A stretch of DNA of 64,000 bases from positions 1-64,000 of the forward strand of contig DIXM01000012.1 of assembly GCA_002436025.1 (NCBI GenBank), in the 5' to 3' direction. Of this stretch, positions 8,947 to 18,300 are shown piece after piece; positions within the stretch are counted from its first letter, which is position 1, and every line of letters starts with the position of its first letter. The notes below the pieces were generated by a model. That model did not search any database. It saw only the letters and a program-made list of their open reading frames with translations, and had not been told where the DNA came from. Position numbers and translations under genes: made by a program. Origin of the DNA: a candidate division Hyd24-12 bacterium UBA6080 (GTDB lineage Bacteria > Fermentibacterota > Fermentibacteria > Fermentibacterales > JCC-6).

Positions 8947-9689
8947 AAGGACCGGTAAGAGCCGCTGTAGCCGCATCGGTTCTCGTTTCGCTCACGGGAT
9001 GCGTGACAAGAACAACAGTGACGGGGTCTTTCGTGTTCAATCCTGCGCAGACCGGCGAGAGGTGCATGATGACCTGGGTCTCCGGAGACTACTGGGAGTT
9101 CCTCGCCTGGGCCATTCTGTCAGACCCTTCAGCATCGGCCATCCTGGCCATGTCCGCCGGCTACTCCCCCGACAGCCTTCCGGCGCCGGGGACCAGGGTT
9201 GGCCTTCCAATGTCCGCTGAAATGGAGGCCGCCCTGATGCACAGACTGGCTTCAGCCAGGCTGGTGAGGGATGCCTCGGTCCTTCGAAGGCAGGGCGACC
9301 AGGGTGTCATGGCGCTTCTCGAGGCGGCTGTCAGGGAGGACCCCGAATGGTCAGTACCCCGGACCGACATTGCCATCTTCCACCTCGAATCCGGAGACCG
9401 GCAGAGCGCCGTCGCCATTCTTGAACCGGTTTCCCACAAGTACACCCCCGCCCTTCTCATGGCGATGCTGGACTGGGAGGACGGGCTGACCGAGTCCGCA
9501 ATGGTAAGGATATCCGAGGCAATGGCGGAACCCGACCCTCCCCCTGAAACCCTGGCTGCCGCCGGTGTCATGTACACCGTTACGGGTGACACCTACCTGG
9601 CTTCGCAGGCGTGGCGGAAGATACTTGAAAACCCCGATGCCCCATCCCATATCAGGCTGATGGCGATGGAGATGCTTCTCAGGGAGTAG
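8943..9689 (+). CDS. Lipoprotein with LysM-like and TPR-like regions
   Basis: 248 residues from GTG at 8943, which overlaps the dus stop as GTGA; an ATG at 8931 is also in frame. The signal peptide ends in a lipobox LTGC. Residues ~45-90 resemble a LysM peptidoglycan-binding module (SGDYWEFLAW ... APGTRVGLP), which would place the protein at the cell wall. The remainder is helical with TPR-like repeats. No enzyme motif is visible. The 3' end overlaps the convergent gene at 9679 by 11 bases. Confidence 0.55.
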   Translation: MKGPVRAAVAASVLVSLTGCVTRTTVTGSFVFNPAQTGERCMMTWVSGDYWEFLAWAILSDPSASAILAMSAGYSPDSLPAPGTRVGLPMSAEMEAALMHRLASARLVRDASVLRRQGDQGVMALLEAAVREDPEWSVPRTDIAIFHLESGDRQSAVAILEPVSHKYTPALLMAMLDWEDGLTESAMVRISEAMAEPDPPPETLAAAGVMYTVTGDTYLASQAWRKILENPDAPSHIRLMAMEMLLRE

Positions 9690-10758
9690 GCATTTCGAGG
9701 GCGTAGAGACCGCCGTCGAGGCTTCCGAAACACAGGATGCCAGGAGCTGCAGCCGGGGTGGAGTGGATCATTTCTTCAGTGTGAAGGCTCCAGGCCTCCC
9801 TGCCGGTTTGAATGTTCACCGCATAAAGGCAGCCGTCGTAACTTCCGAAGACCGCCGTCCCCCCCACTACCGCGGGTGCCGACCAGATCCAGCCGTCGGT
9901 GGCGTAGCGCCAGACCTCCTCGCCGCTCTCCCTGTCGATCGCGTACATCCTGTTGTCCACGCTTCCCACCAGGACAAGGTCTTCCGAGAGGACCGGGGAG
10001 GCTGTGACCGGCCCCATCGTCTCGAACACCCAGTTCAGGTCTCCCGTTCCGGTTTCGAGGCTGTAGACACAGGAGTCGCTGGAGCCGAAAAAGACATCCC
10101 CATCCCCCACCGCCGGTCCCGAAAGCACGGGGGCCCTGGTTTGGAAAACCCATCTGATCCGGCCGCTCGAGGCGTCGTGAGCCCTTACCGCGCCGTCGTG
10201 ACAGGCAGCGTACACGGTCCCGCTGTGTACGGCGGGAGCCGCGGTGACAGGACCGCCCGTACCGAAGCTCCAGAGAACGGTTCCCCCTGCGGTGTCGATG
10301 GCCAGAAGACCACTTTCACCTCCAATGTAGATCACTCCCCCCGAAATAGTTGGGAAGCCGGGCGCGCCCTCCGGAAGTGGAAGACGCCAGAGCTCCTCCC
10401 CGGTTTCAGGGCTGAGTCCCAGCAGGGCTCCGCCAAGGGAAGCGCATATCAGGGCTGTCGGGGTGTACAAAGGGGGGGCAGCTGTTCCACCCTCGAGGTG
10501 GTGGCTCCAGCGCAGGGTGCCCGTCAGGGCGTCGACCCCGTACATGTGTTCGTCCCAGCTGCCGAAAAAAACCGTGCCGTCAGCGATCACCGGTGAAGCC
10601 CCCACCACTCCGCCGGTTCTGAAGACCCACCGGACAGCGGGAGGCTGCTGGGGAAGGAACTCGCGGCTGTTGACCGCCGGCGCGGGAAGGGCCCTTTCCC
10701 CGCATCCAACGAGAAAGTGAAGCAGAAGCGCGCAGAGGGCCGGGGACACCGCCCTCAT
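9679..10758 (-). CDS. Lipoprotein with eight PQQ-type beta-propeller repeats (BamB-like)
   Basis: 359 residues from ATG at 10758; a longer start at 10779 would run into mntP. The signal peptide ends at a FLVGC lipobox. Eight blades can be counted, each ending in a G-x-x-x-W motif (VRW, LRW, ELW, VLW, IRW, LNW, VWR, AWS). Eight blades plus a lipid anchor is the build of BamB, the outer-membrane assembly lipoprotein, but many exported propellers share it and no Bam gene is nearby. Last gene of the ddl-to-mntP run. Confidence 0.65.
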   Translation of the reverse strand: MRAVSPALCALLLHFLVGCGERALPAPAVNSREFLPQQPPAVRWVFRTGGVVGASPVIADGTVFFGSWDEHMYGVDALTGTLRWSHHLEGGTAAPPLYTPTALICASLGGALLGLSPETGEELWRLPLPEGAPGFPTISGGVIYIGGESGLLAIDTAGGTVLWSFGTGGPVTAAPAVHSGTVYAACHDGAVRAHDASSGRIRWVFQTRAPVLSGPAVGDGDVFFGSSDSCVYSLETGTGDLNWVFETMGPVTASPVLSEDLVLVGSVDNRMYAIDRESGEEVWRYATDGWIWSAPAVVGGTAVFGSYDGCLYAVNIQTGREAWSLHTEEMIHSTPAAAPGILCFGSLDGGLYALEMPTP

Positions 10759-10759
10759 C

Positions 10760-11287
10760 CTAGACCAGGGCCTTAACACCCAGGGCCATGATCACAATTC
10801 CCGCAGCAGCTTCAAGGTGCCAGCCCAGTTTCGTGCCGGCCACGCAACCTATTCCGGCTCCCGCCAGGCAGACCACGAATGTCACCGATCCGATGACGGC
10901 AGCCGGCAGCCAGATGCCCGAGCCGATGAGGGAGATCGATATGCCCGCCGCGAAGGCATCAAGACTGGTGGCGAAGGCAAGGGAGAGGATCAGCGCCTTG
11001 CCGGTTGTCCCGCAGGTCTTGTTCTTACGGTCCCGTACGGCGTTCCAGACCATCCTTCCCCCGACAAGGAACAGGATCAAAAATGCTGCCCAGGGTGCGA
11101 CACGGCTCAGGACGCTTCTGAGGGCCGATCCGGCGTGCCACCCGATGACGGGCATTACAGCCTGAAAGAAGCCGAAAGCGGATGCCAGAACAAGTGCGGA
11201 CCTGCGGCCCTTCGCCCTGCACATGCTCACGGCAAACGCATCGGCGGAGAGGGCGAGGGAAAGAAGCAGAAGCTGGAAAAGGCTCAT
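10760..11287 (-). CDS. mntP: Manganese efflux pump of the MntP family
   Basis: 175 residues with six hydrophobic helices arranged as two similar halves. Each half carries the acidic family motif: LSADAFAVS in helix 1 and TSLDAFAAGIS in helix 4. Known members export Mn2+ across the inner membrane. Starts at ATG 11287, six bases downstream of the NlpC/P60 gene. No Mn riboswitch or MntR-like site was seen upstream, so it is probably expressed with the operon. Confidence 0.85.
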   Translation of the reverse strand: MSLFQLLLLSLALSADAFAVSMCRAKGRRSALVLASAFGFFQAVMPVIGWHAGSALRSVLSRVAPWAAFLILFLVGGRMVWNAVRDRKNKTCGTTGKALILSLAFATSLDAFAAGISISLIGSGIWLPAAVIGSVTFVVCLAGAGIGCVAGTKLGWHLEAAAGIVIMALGVKALV

Positions 11288-11293
11288 TCTTCC

Positions 11294-11875
11294 TCAGTCC
11301 AGGAACCGGCCGCCCTGAACGAACCGGGTCGTGTAATAGGGGTGCGACAGTGATTCCCGCACAACCCCCCTCGATGTGGCAGCATGTGCGAAGTGACCGT
11401 CCCCCAAATAAATGCCCACATGGGAAATGCCCGATCCCGAGGTGTTGAAGAACACCAGGTCCCCGGGTCGCAGGCTTCCCCTGGAAACGTTCCTCGCGGC
11501 CGCGGCCTGTCTAGAGGCCCGCCTGGGTATCTCGATCCCCACGGTGCGGTATACGGACTGGGTGAAGCCCGAGCAGTCCGTACCGTTCTTCGTGGAACCG
11601 CCGTAGACGTATGGAGTTCCGTACCAGTGTTCGATCTCGTCCAGAATGGTCTGGGCCGCCCTGGAGGCGGGAACCTCCATCCGAACCTCACCGGCCCCGC
11701 TCCCCCCATCAGCCTGGCCTCCCCCGGCCGTTGTGGTTCCTGAGCCACGGGCGACCTCGACGGGTATGCCGGATGGTCCCCTGCATGTTATGCCCTGGCC
11801 CCTGTAGGCAGGAAGGCTTCCGCAACCCAGGGCCAGAAGTGACAGACCGACCAGCACTGTGACCGGGAATCTCAA
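11294..11875 (-). CDS. NlpC/P60-family lipoprotein endopeptidase
   Basis: 193 residues. The signal peptide ends in LLALGC, a lipobox. The C-terminal ~120 residues form the NlpC/P60 cysteine-peptidase domain with Cys in TDCSGF, His in SHVGIY and a second His in GHFAHAA; YGGSTKNG and LRPGDLVFF are family motifs. Such enzymes cut peptide stems of peptidoglycan. The linker (residues ~45-75) is Gly/Pro-rich. TTG start at 11875 overlaps the nadB stop. Confidence 0.85.
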   Translation of the reverse strand: MRFPVTVLVGLSLLALGCGSLPAYRGQGITCRGPSGIPVEVARGSGTTTAGGGQADGGSGAGEVRMEVPASRAAQTILDEIEHWYGTPYVYGGSTKNGTDCSGFTQSVYRTVGIEIPRRASRQAAAARNVSRGSLRPGDLVFFNTSGSGISHVGIYLGDGHFAHAATSRGVVRESLSHPYYTTRFVQGGRFLD

Positions 11876-13455
11876 GAAAGCCCCTTTCGAAGGACCGTGT
11901 CTCTGGCCGTGGAGGATGTTTCGGGGCAGTCCTGGAGGAAGTGCAGGCCCCTGCTCTCCCTTCTGCGAAGGGCTGATCTGACCATCAGGGTGCTCACGGT
12001 GCAGAGGTTTCGCAGTTCAAGCAGATCCCTGGAGGGAAGCAGGTTCCAGTAGTCCTCCTCGGTCTCTTCGGAGAGGACTTCGAGTAGTCTGAGCGCTCTC
12101 CTGAGGCGCTTGTCGGTCCTCACTATGCCAACGTAGTCCCACATCACGCTTCTCAGGCTTGCCCAGGAGTGATCCACAAGCACGCTTTCCTCAAGGGGTT
12201 TGGCCCGTCCGTAGTACCAGTCCCTGACATGCTTGACCGGCTCACCGCTTATGTCCCCTCCGATGCGTCGCGCCGCCTCCATACCCATTACGCCCGCCTC
12301 GAGAAGGCTGTTGCTCCCCAGCCTGTTGGCACCGTGAAGACCCGTGGATGCCGCCTCTCCCACAACCCTCAGCCCCTTCATCTCCGTGGAGCCGTCGATT
12401 CCCGCTATAACCCCTCCCACGCAGTAATGGGCCGCCGGAACCACGGGTATTGGCTTTTCCCAGGGAATTATGCCCGCCTTCATCACTCCCCATGTGACCT
12501 CGGGGAAGTGGTTCCTGAGATAGGCCTCTCCAAGCCCGGTCGCGTCAAGGAAGACATGATCGGTCCCCTGCTGTTTCATGTGGCTGTCTATCGCGCGTGC
12601 CACGACATCCCTCGGGGCAAGCTCCATCCTTTCGGGATCGTACTCCCTCATGAAACGGGTGCCCTGATGGTCAACAAGAAGGGCGCCCTCACCCCGGAGG
12701 GCCTCGGTGATCAGAAAGTTCCTGTAATCGGGGTGGAAGAGGCAGGTCGGGTGGAACTGGTAGAACTCCATGTTCCTCACGGGAAGCCCGGCCCTGTAGG
12801 CCATGGCGATGCCGTCACCGGTTGCGGAATCGTCGTTGGACGTGTACCTGTAGGCCTTTCCGGCGCCACCGGTTGCGATGACGGTCTCCCGGGCGAGCAT
12901 TGTCCTGACCCTGCCCTCGTGAAGGACGTAGATGCCCAGGCAGGTGTCCCCTGTTCCCGACACTGTCTCGGGGGCCTCCCTTGAGGCTGTGATGATGTTC
13001 ATGGCGAAGGCGTTCTCGATTATGGTGATGTTGCTTCTCGCCCGGCATATCTGTGCCAGTCTTCTGCTGATGAAACGCCCGGTCCGGTCGTAGTAGTGAA
13101 GCACCCTTCTGTACGAATGCCCGCCCTCGATGCCTGCCACTCCGTCGCCGGCCCCCTCGAGAGGGATTCCCAGCGATTCAAGTGTTTCGATGAGGCTTCC
13201 GCCCAACCTGATGATGCCCATGGCGGTCTCTTCGTGCACCAGTCCCGCTCCGGCCAGCACCGTGTCCCGCAGGTGCATTTCGGGGCTGTCCCCGCCTGGT
13301 GTAACCGCGGCTATTCCGCCCTGTGCCAGGTGGGTGCTGCCCGTGGGAAGCGGCACCTTGCTGAGAACCGTCACCGAAAGCTCTTCGGGAAGCATGAGGG
13401 CGCACATCAGTCCGCCCATTCCGCCGCCAACGACAAGAACATCACAGTGAGTCAT
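11872..13455 (-). CDS. nadB: L-aspartate oxidase
   Basis: 527 residues. Oxidises L-aspartate to iminoaspartate, the first step of NAD synthesis, with FAD. N-terminal dinucleotide motif VVGGGMGGL; THLAQGGIAAV, VVPAAHYCVGGV and TGLHGANRLGSNSLLE identify NadB rather than succinate dehydrogenase. The C-terminal helical domain is complete. ATG at 13455 shares its first base with the lpxK stop (TGATG); a TTG three bases upstream is also possible. NadA and NadC are not in the window. Confidence 0.93.
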   Translation of the reverse strand: MTHCDVLVVGGGMGGLMCALMLPEELSVTVLSKVPLPTGSTHLAQGGIAAVTPGGDSPEMHLRDTVLAGAGLVHEETAMGIIRLGGSLIETLESLGIPLEGAGDGVAGIEGGHSYRRVLHYYDRTGRFISRRLAQICRARSNITIIENAFAMNIITASREAPETVSGTGDTCLGIYVLHEGRVRTMLARETVIATGGAGKAYRYTSNDDSATGDGIAMAYRAGLPVRNMEFYQFHPTCLFHPDYRNFLITEALRGEGALLVDHQGTRFMREYDPERMELAPRDVVARAIDSHMKQQGTDHVFLDATGLGEAYLRNHFPEVTWGVMKAGIIPWEKPIPVVPAAHYCVGGVIAGIDGSTEMKGLRVVGEAASTGLHGANRLGSNSLLEAGVMGMEAARRIGGDISGEPVKHVRDWYYGRAKPLEESVLVDHSWASLRSVMWDYVGIVRTDKRLRRALRLLEVLSEETEEDYWNLLPSRDLLELRNLCTVSTLMVRSALRRRESRGLHFLQDCPETSSTARDTVLRKGLS

Positions 13456-14531
13456 CAACGTTCCCTCTCCGAAACAAGGTCAAGAATGCGCCCCAGAAGT
13501 TCTTCCCCGGCTCCGTCAACCGAGAGGGTTACCGGGAGCACCAGCGGGTTGAGAAGCCGTAACCCCTTCCTGCCAAGTCTTGCGGCATCCTTTTCCGTTG
13601 TTACGAGCCTTTCGGCCCTGGTATTCCGCAGTGATAGAAGAAGGGCAGCCGTGTCATCGGCCGTGTAGTTCCAGTGGTCGGGGAACTCCAGAAAGTCAGC
13701 CACTTCGAAACCCGCATCTAAAAGGGTTTCACGGAAGGACTCGGGTCTTCCGATCCCGGCGAATGCCACGACCCTGCAGGGGCTGGCGTCGGTGCCGTCC
13801 GGTTCCCTGGGCTGCTGGGGGACCACTGTGCTGGCTATGAAGGGAGCCTTCCAGTTCCTCTGTGCGGAAAGCCTTCTCGCAAGTTTCTCGGTTGCTCCGC
13901 TGGAAGCCCTGTTGAGCCATAGGAAATCCGCCCTGGATATAACCCCGGGATGCTCCCTGAGGGTGCCCAGGGGAAAGATGCCACCGACTCCGAAGGGGTG
14001 CCGGGCGTTGAGGACCACCACTTCCAGGTCGCGGTGAAGCCCCAGGTGCTGAAAGCCGTCATCTATGACTATCACCTGGGGATTCGTCTCGCGAAAGGCT
14101 CTGAGTGCGGTTTCGGTCTTGTCCGGACCTGCGAAGACCCTGCAGCGCGGATGAAGCCTTGCGCCCATCATCAGTGCCTCGTCGCTCACTGGAACGCCGC
14201 CGCCGGACGAGCCGGGCAGGACCGCCACGGGCCGCCCCCTGGACACCGCAAGGTTTCGGGCCACGATCGCTGTCCTGATACCCATTCTCGACAGCCTCTC
14301 GCCCAGCCACATCGTGACGGGTGTCTTTCCCACTCCGCCCATTTCTATGTTGCCCACACTGACGACAACCGCGGGAATCCGTGTCGCGCCCGAGGGGTGG
14401 ATGTCCCGCAAAAAACGGGCCGCCAGGTTGCCCGCGCTCCATGCCCAGGAAAGGGGTGCGAGCAGCCAGACGAGGTATGCGCAACGGCCCTCCCTGCGTG
14501 CGATCCTGCCGTGGATGCGGTGAAGGTTCAA
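13455..14531 (-). CDS. lpxK: Tetraacyldisaccharide 4'-kinase
   Basis: 358 residues. Phosphorylates the 4' position of the lipid A disaccharide at the inner membrane. An N-terminal hydrophobic helix (WLLAPLSWAWSAG) precedes the P-loop VSVGNIEMGGVGKTP. The motif VIDDGFQHLGLHRD carries the catalytic and Walker B acidic residues. TTG start at 14531 overlaps the waaA fusion stop (TTGA). It sits directly after the genes for the preceding and following lipid A steps. Confidence 0.93.
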   Translation of the reverse strand: MNLHRIHGRIARREGRCAYLVWLLAPLSWAWSAGNLAARFLRDIHPSGATRIPAVVVSVGNIEMGGVGKTPVTMWLGERLSRMGIRTAIVARNLAVSRGRPVAVLPGSSGGGVPVSDEALMMGARLHPRCRVFAGPDKTETALRAFRETNPQVIVIDDGFQHLGLHRDLEVVVLNARHPFGVGGIFPLGTLREHPGVISRADFLWLNRASSGATEKLARRLSAQRNWKAPFIASTVVPQQPREPDGTDASPCRVVAFAGIGRPESFRETLLDAGFEVADFLEFPDHWNYTADDTAALLLSLRNTRAERLVTTEKDAARLGRKGLRLLNPLVLPVTLSVDGAGEELLGRILDLVSERER

Positions 14532-16300
14532 AGCATCATTCCTTCCAGCAGGGCTTCGAGTTCCCGGTGAAAGTGGAGGCTTCCCGCCGAAGCCAGTTCA
14601 GCGGCGCTCAGGGAGAGACCGGGTGCCCCCCTCCAGTTCAGAAGGATACCGGCCATCTCTTCCGGAGTATGTGCCACCGCCACAACCCCTCGTTCAACAC
14701 CTTCCGCCACAATAATACCGTGATTGCCGTGGTGTGGCCCCACTATAACCGGAAGACCCTGACTGAGCGGCTCAAGTATGTTGTGACCGCCGATGGGCGC
14801 CACAGTGCCCCCGAGGAATGCCGCCGCACCCAGGGGGTACATCCGCGCGAGAACTCCCTGCGTGTCCAGTACGATGCAGTCAGCTGCACCTTCTGACCTG
14901 CTGAAGAGCTCCGGGGTCCAGCCAAGGGTTTTTGCTGACGCGAAAGCCTCCCCCACCCTGTCCCCGTGCCTTGGAGCCAGAATGACCCCCATCCCCGCCA
15001 GTCCAGCTGCCTTGAGGACGAACTCCTCCTCACCGGGCCTTGTCGAACCGGCTACAACGTAGTCACGGTCCGGCAGCAGCATTCGGCTCCAGTCAGGTTC
15101 CGGAGGTTCGGGAGTCACCGCTGCTTTGCCGTCCCCCGCAACGGTTACGATCCCGGGTCTGACCCCAAGGTCCCTGAATGCGGCCGCATCGTTCTCGGTG
15201 CGGGCAAGTATTCCGGCGAAGCATGAAATGGATCCGGCAAGTGTACTTCTTATGAGGGAATAGCGTTTAAGGCTCCTGTGTGACATCCTGGCGTTCACCA
15301 TGCCTGCGGGAATGCCTGAAAGCACCGTTTCCCTCAGAAGGCAGGGCCACAATTCGGTTTCGGCGAGGATGAGGCACCTTGGTTTCACACGTGAGAGGAA
15401 CCTCCGTACACACGAAGGGGTGTCAAGTGGAAGGAAACTGCCGGTGAACCCTTCGCGGTCAATGAATTCCCTTCCTGACGGGGTGAAGCATGTGATGTGC
15501 ACCGGCACGTTCCGGGAGGCCAGAATGGAAGCAACGGGAACAAGCCCCCTCAGCTCCCCCAACGAGGAGCCGTGAAGCCAGGCGGGGCAGGAAGCGCCTG
15601 CCGATGCATACCCGAGCCTTTCCATCCGCTCCCGTCGGGGGCGGAACCAGAGAACGGGAAGGGCAAGCGTCACAGCGGCTCCCGCTGCGAACGCCTGGGT
15701 TCCGGCAACGGGCGAGACCGCAAGTTCCGCAAGGGCTGAGACCCTTCCCATCTCTGCGCTGACAGCAGCGCGGGAAAGCCTTTTCGGAGGGATCGGAACC
15801 CCCTCGGTCACTGCCACCCTGCTGAAAGGCAGCGGAACAAGGAACCTGTCCCAGCTGGAAAGCCTCAGGGCCGGCCAGGCTGCCGCCCCCAATGGTTTCA
15901 CCGGCACACCGGCCCTTTCGGCAACTGCGAAAAGCCCTGCTTTCGGAACCTCCCGGGGTCCCCTGGGGCCATCCGGTGTGATGGCGCAGCTTGTGTACTG
16001 CAGGGCGGCACAGAGGTCCGATACGGCCTGGGCCCCTCCCCTGGATGAACTGCCCCTGACCGTCCCATACCCCATGGAGTGAAGCAGGGCCGCCACTATC
16101 TCGCCGTCGCGGCTTCGACTGACTAGAACCTTGAACCCCTGATGCCTGTGAGTGAAAACAAGCGGGAGCTGGCTGCCGTGCCAGAACGAAAAGAGAACCC
16201 TCTCACCGGGCAGGTCCGCGCAGGCTTTCAGCCTCTCGATGCGCCACGTCCTGCCGAGAAGGGTGACAAGGATCCTCATGGCAGCGATCGGGAAACTCAT
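14528..16300 (-). CDS. waaA: DUF374 acyltransferase-like domain fused to Kdo transferase WaaA
   Basis: 590 residues in one frame. Residues 1-~195 are a DUF374 domain, a family related to lysophospholipid acyltransferases: FWHG (39-42), RGSSSRGG (82-89), TPDGPRGP (108-115) and SWDRFLVPLPFSR. Residues ~200-590 are a WaaA (KdtA) Kdo transferase: one hydrophobic helix, HGSSLGEL with the putative catalytic Glu249, AETELWP, and GGHNILEP near the C-terminus. WaaA adds Kdo to lipid IVA; DUF374 genes often lie beside waaA and may acylate lipid A. The two are usually separate genes. ATG at 16300 overlaps lpxB by 4 bases. Confidence 0.88.
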   Translation of the reverse strand: MSFPIAAMRILVTLLGRTWRIERLKACADLPGERVLFSFWHGSQLPLVFTHRHQGFKVLVSRSRDGEIVAALLHSMGYGTVRGSSSRGGAQAVSDLCAALQYTSCAITPDGPRGPREVPKAGLFAVAERAGVPVKPLGAAAWPALRLSSWDRFLVPLPFSRVAVTEGVPIPPKRLSRAAVSAEMGRVSALAELAVSPVAGTQAFAAGAAVTLALPVLWFRPRRERMERLGYASAGASCPAWLHGSSLGELRGLVPVASILASRNVPVHITCFTPSGREFIDREGFTGSFLPLDTPSCVRRFLSRVKPRCLILAETELWPCLLRETVLSGIPAGMVNARMSHRSLKRYSLIRSTLAGSISCFAGILARTENDAAAFRDLGVRPGIVTVAGDGKAAVTPEPPEPDWSRMLLPDRDYVVAGSTRPGEEEFVLKAAGLAGMGVILAPRHGDRVGEAFASAKTLGWTPELFSRSEGAADCIVLDTQGVLARMYPLGAAAFLGGTVAPIGGHNILEPLSQGLPVIVGPHHGNHGIIVAEGVERGVVAVAHTPEEMAGILLNWRGAPGLSLSAAELASAGSLHFHRELEALLEGMML

Positions 16301-17376
16301 ACCGCCTCCAGGAAGCGGATCACCGCTTCGGCCGCCCTGCCGGCCCCGCCCGGAGGACCAAGCCTGAACCTCACCGTTTCGGTGGCGCTGCGGCGGGAAG
16401 GGTCGAGGAGGGTTTCACCCAGGGCCTGCGCCATGATTCGCGCCGTTGCCCTTCCCTGCAGGAGTTCTGGAGCTATGTCTCTCCCTGCCACAAGGTTGGC
16501 AAGACCTATCCTGCCAACGCCCCTCACAAGGAGCTTGGCGAGAACGAAATTAAGCCGCCCGGTTTTGTAGCAGATGACCTGTGGCACCCCGTGCATGGCG
16601 GTTTCGAGGGTCGCCGTCCCGGAACATACAAGCGCGGCCGATGCGTTCTGAAGGGCACACGCGGTGCCCCCGGCCAGCTCGAGCCCGTTTCCGGGTGCGG
16701 GGTAGACTCTCCTGTCAACCGAGTCAGACACGGCGATCGAGGCTCCTGAAACCTCACCCCTTGCCTGAAGCATTCGAAAGGCGGCAACCATCTCCGGCAG
16801 CAGCCTGGTCACCTCCTGTCCACGGCTTCCAGGAAGCAGCGCTATCCGCACGGGCCCCTGCGGTTGCGGGAGGGGGACGGGAACCTGATCGGCCAGGGGG
16901 TGTCCCGTGTAAAGCGAATCGATCCCCCTTTTCCTGAAGAATTCCTCCTCGAAGGGAAGGATCACCAGAAGAAGACCGCAGGACCTTGCAAGCTTTCGCG
17001 TCCTCCACCCTCCCCATGCCCATGTCTGGGGAGCGATGTACTGTACGACAGGTATTCCCTTTCCCCTTGCCCAGGCGCCCAGGCGCATGTTGAATCCCGG
17101 GTAGTCCACGAGGACAAGGGCATCGGGTTTCCGTGAAATGACAAGGCGCTTGAGCTCCCTTTCCGCTCTCAGAACCCTTGGAAGTGAGCTGAACACCTCG
17201 GTGAAACCCATCACGGAAAGACCCCTGATGTGCCGGACCGTTTCCATTCCCCCGGCGGCCATCGAATCGCCCCCCATCCCGAATGCTTCAACGGTCGTTC
17301 TTGAAGAAAGCGCCCTGAGAAGCTCGCCGCCCCTGATGTCGCCGGATGGCTCACCGGCGCACATCAGCAGTCTCAT
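16297..17376 (-). CDS. lpxB: Lipid-A-disaccharide synthase
   Basis: 359 residues, GT19 family. Joins UDP-2,3-diacylglucosamine to lipid X. MLMCAGEPSGD-type N-terminus (here LMCAGEPSGDI), VLVDYPGFNMRL, QYIAPQTWAW, LPGSRGQEV and CSGTATLETAMHGVPQV are all present. Its start overlaps the Gfo/Idh/MocA gene by four bases, and its stop overlaps the waaA fusion, as in the lipid A clusters of many delta-type proteobacteria. Confidence 0.95.
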   Translation of the reverse strand: MRLLMCAGEPSGDIRGGELLRALSSRTTVEAFGMGGDSMAAGGMETVRHIRGLSVMGFTEVFSSLPRVLRAERELKRLVISRKPDALVLVDYPGFNMRLGAWARGKGIPVVQYIAPQTWAWGGWRTRKLARSCGLLLVILPFEEEFFRKRGIDSLYTGHPLADQVPVPLPQPQGPVRIALLPGSRGQEVTRLLPEMVAAFRMLQARGEVSGASIAVSDSVDRRVYPAPGNGLELAGGTACALQNASAALVCSGTATLETAMHGVPQVICYKTGRLNFVLAKLLVRGVGRIGLANLVAGRDIAPELLQGRATARIMAQALGETLLDPSRRSATETVRFRLGPPGGAGRAAEAVIRFLEAV

Positions 17377-18299
17377 CGGGATTCCCGTATCCTTTGGAAG
17401 CTCTCTGCGGATTTTCTGAGTACCGTTTCGGCGGTCTCAAGGGCCCTGAGACCGTCCGCGCCCGTTATTGCCGGTTCCCCGCCCTTTTCGACGGCCCTGA
17501 GGAAGTCCCTGAGTTCCATCTCAAGGGCGTTGTGGTCGGTCACGACCACAGGAACGGGTGTTATGGCGCCCCCCGAAACGGAGAGGGCGTGAACGGTCTT
17601 GGCGCCGAAGTCAACGGAAACATAGCCGCCCTCCTGGAAGACCCTGAGCTTCCTGACCTGTTCGAGGGAGATCCTGCTGGCGTTGATGACAGCCAGGGAG
17701 CCGTTCTGAAACGCGATACGGGCGCCGGCGATGTCCACCGTTCCGGTGAGGACAGGAACGCCGGAAGCCTGGATGTCGGTCACCGGGGACCTTATCAGGC
17801 TGAGGACGAGGTCGATGTCGTGTATCATCAGGTCCATCACGACGCTGACGTCGGTGCACCTGAGCGTGAAGGGTGAAAGGCGGTTTGCCTCGATATAGAG
17901 GGGTCTGTGAATGTGCTCCATGGCGGCGGTCATGGCGGGATTGAAACGCTCCACATGACCAACTGCGAGCAAAAGCCCCTGATCCGCCGCAAGTGCCACC
18001 AGATCGGCGGCTTCGGCCACCGTTGCGGCCACCGGCTTTTCAACGAGAACCGGAACACCCATGCTCAGGGCTCTCCGGGCAACCGTATGGTGCCCGACGG
18101 TCGGGCAGGCCACCACCATGGCGTCAACCGAACGGATCAGCTCATCCAGGCTTCCTGCGGCTTCCACACCTAGTTCGGAACTGACCTTCGAAAGCCTCTC
18201 CGGATCGGTGTCGAAAACCGTCACATGATCCGCGATCCCCTTGAGAAGCCTTGCGTGGTGATAACCAAGGTGACCTACCCCAGCGACTCCCGCCCTCAT
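17373..18299 (-). CDS. Gfo/Idh/MocA-family oxidoreductase of the lipid A cluster
   Basis: 308 residues from ATG at 18299; the longer frame to 18425 runs into ltaE and lacks homology features. The N-terminus has a Rossmann motif AGVGHLGYHHA, then EKPVA and GHVERFNPA, the usual nucleotide and substrate motifs of this family. A Gfo/Idh/MocA gene beside lpxB is common. In organisms that make a 3-amino lipid A sugar, GnnA of this family oxidises UDP-GlcNAc, but its partner aminotransferase GnnB is not next to it here. Substrate therefore unknown. Confidence 0.82.
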   Translation of the reverse strand: MRAGVAGVGHLGYHHARLLKGIADHVTVFDTDPERLSKVSSELGVEAAGSLDELIRSVDAMVVACPTVGHHTVARRALSMGVPVLVEKPVAATVAEAADLVALAADQGLLLAVGHVERFNPAMTAAMEHIHRPLYIEANRLSPFTLRCTDVSVVMDLMIHDIDLVLSLIRSPVTDIQASGVPVLTGTVDIAGARIAFQNGSLAVINASRISLEQVRKLRVFQEGGYVSVDFGAKTVHALSVSGGAITPVPVVVTDHNALEMELRDFLRAVEKGGEPAITGADGLRALETAETVLRKSAESFQRIRESR

Positions 18300-18300
18300 T

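Noticed and set aside
9763..10596. 277-codon plus-strand frame
   Set aside because: Antisense shadow of the propeller lipoprotein; composition is low in hydrophobic residues and has no motif.
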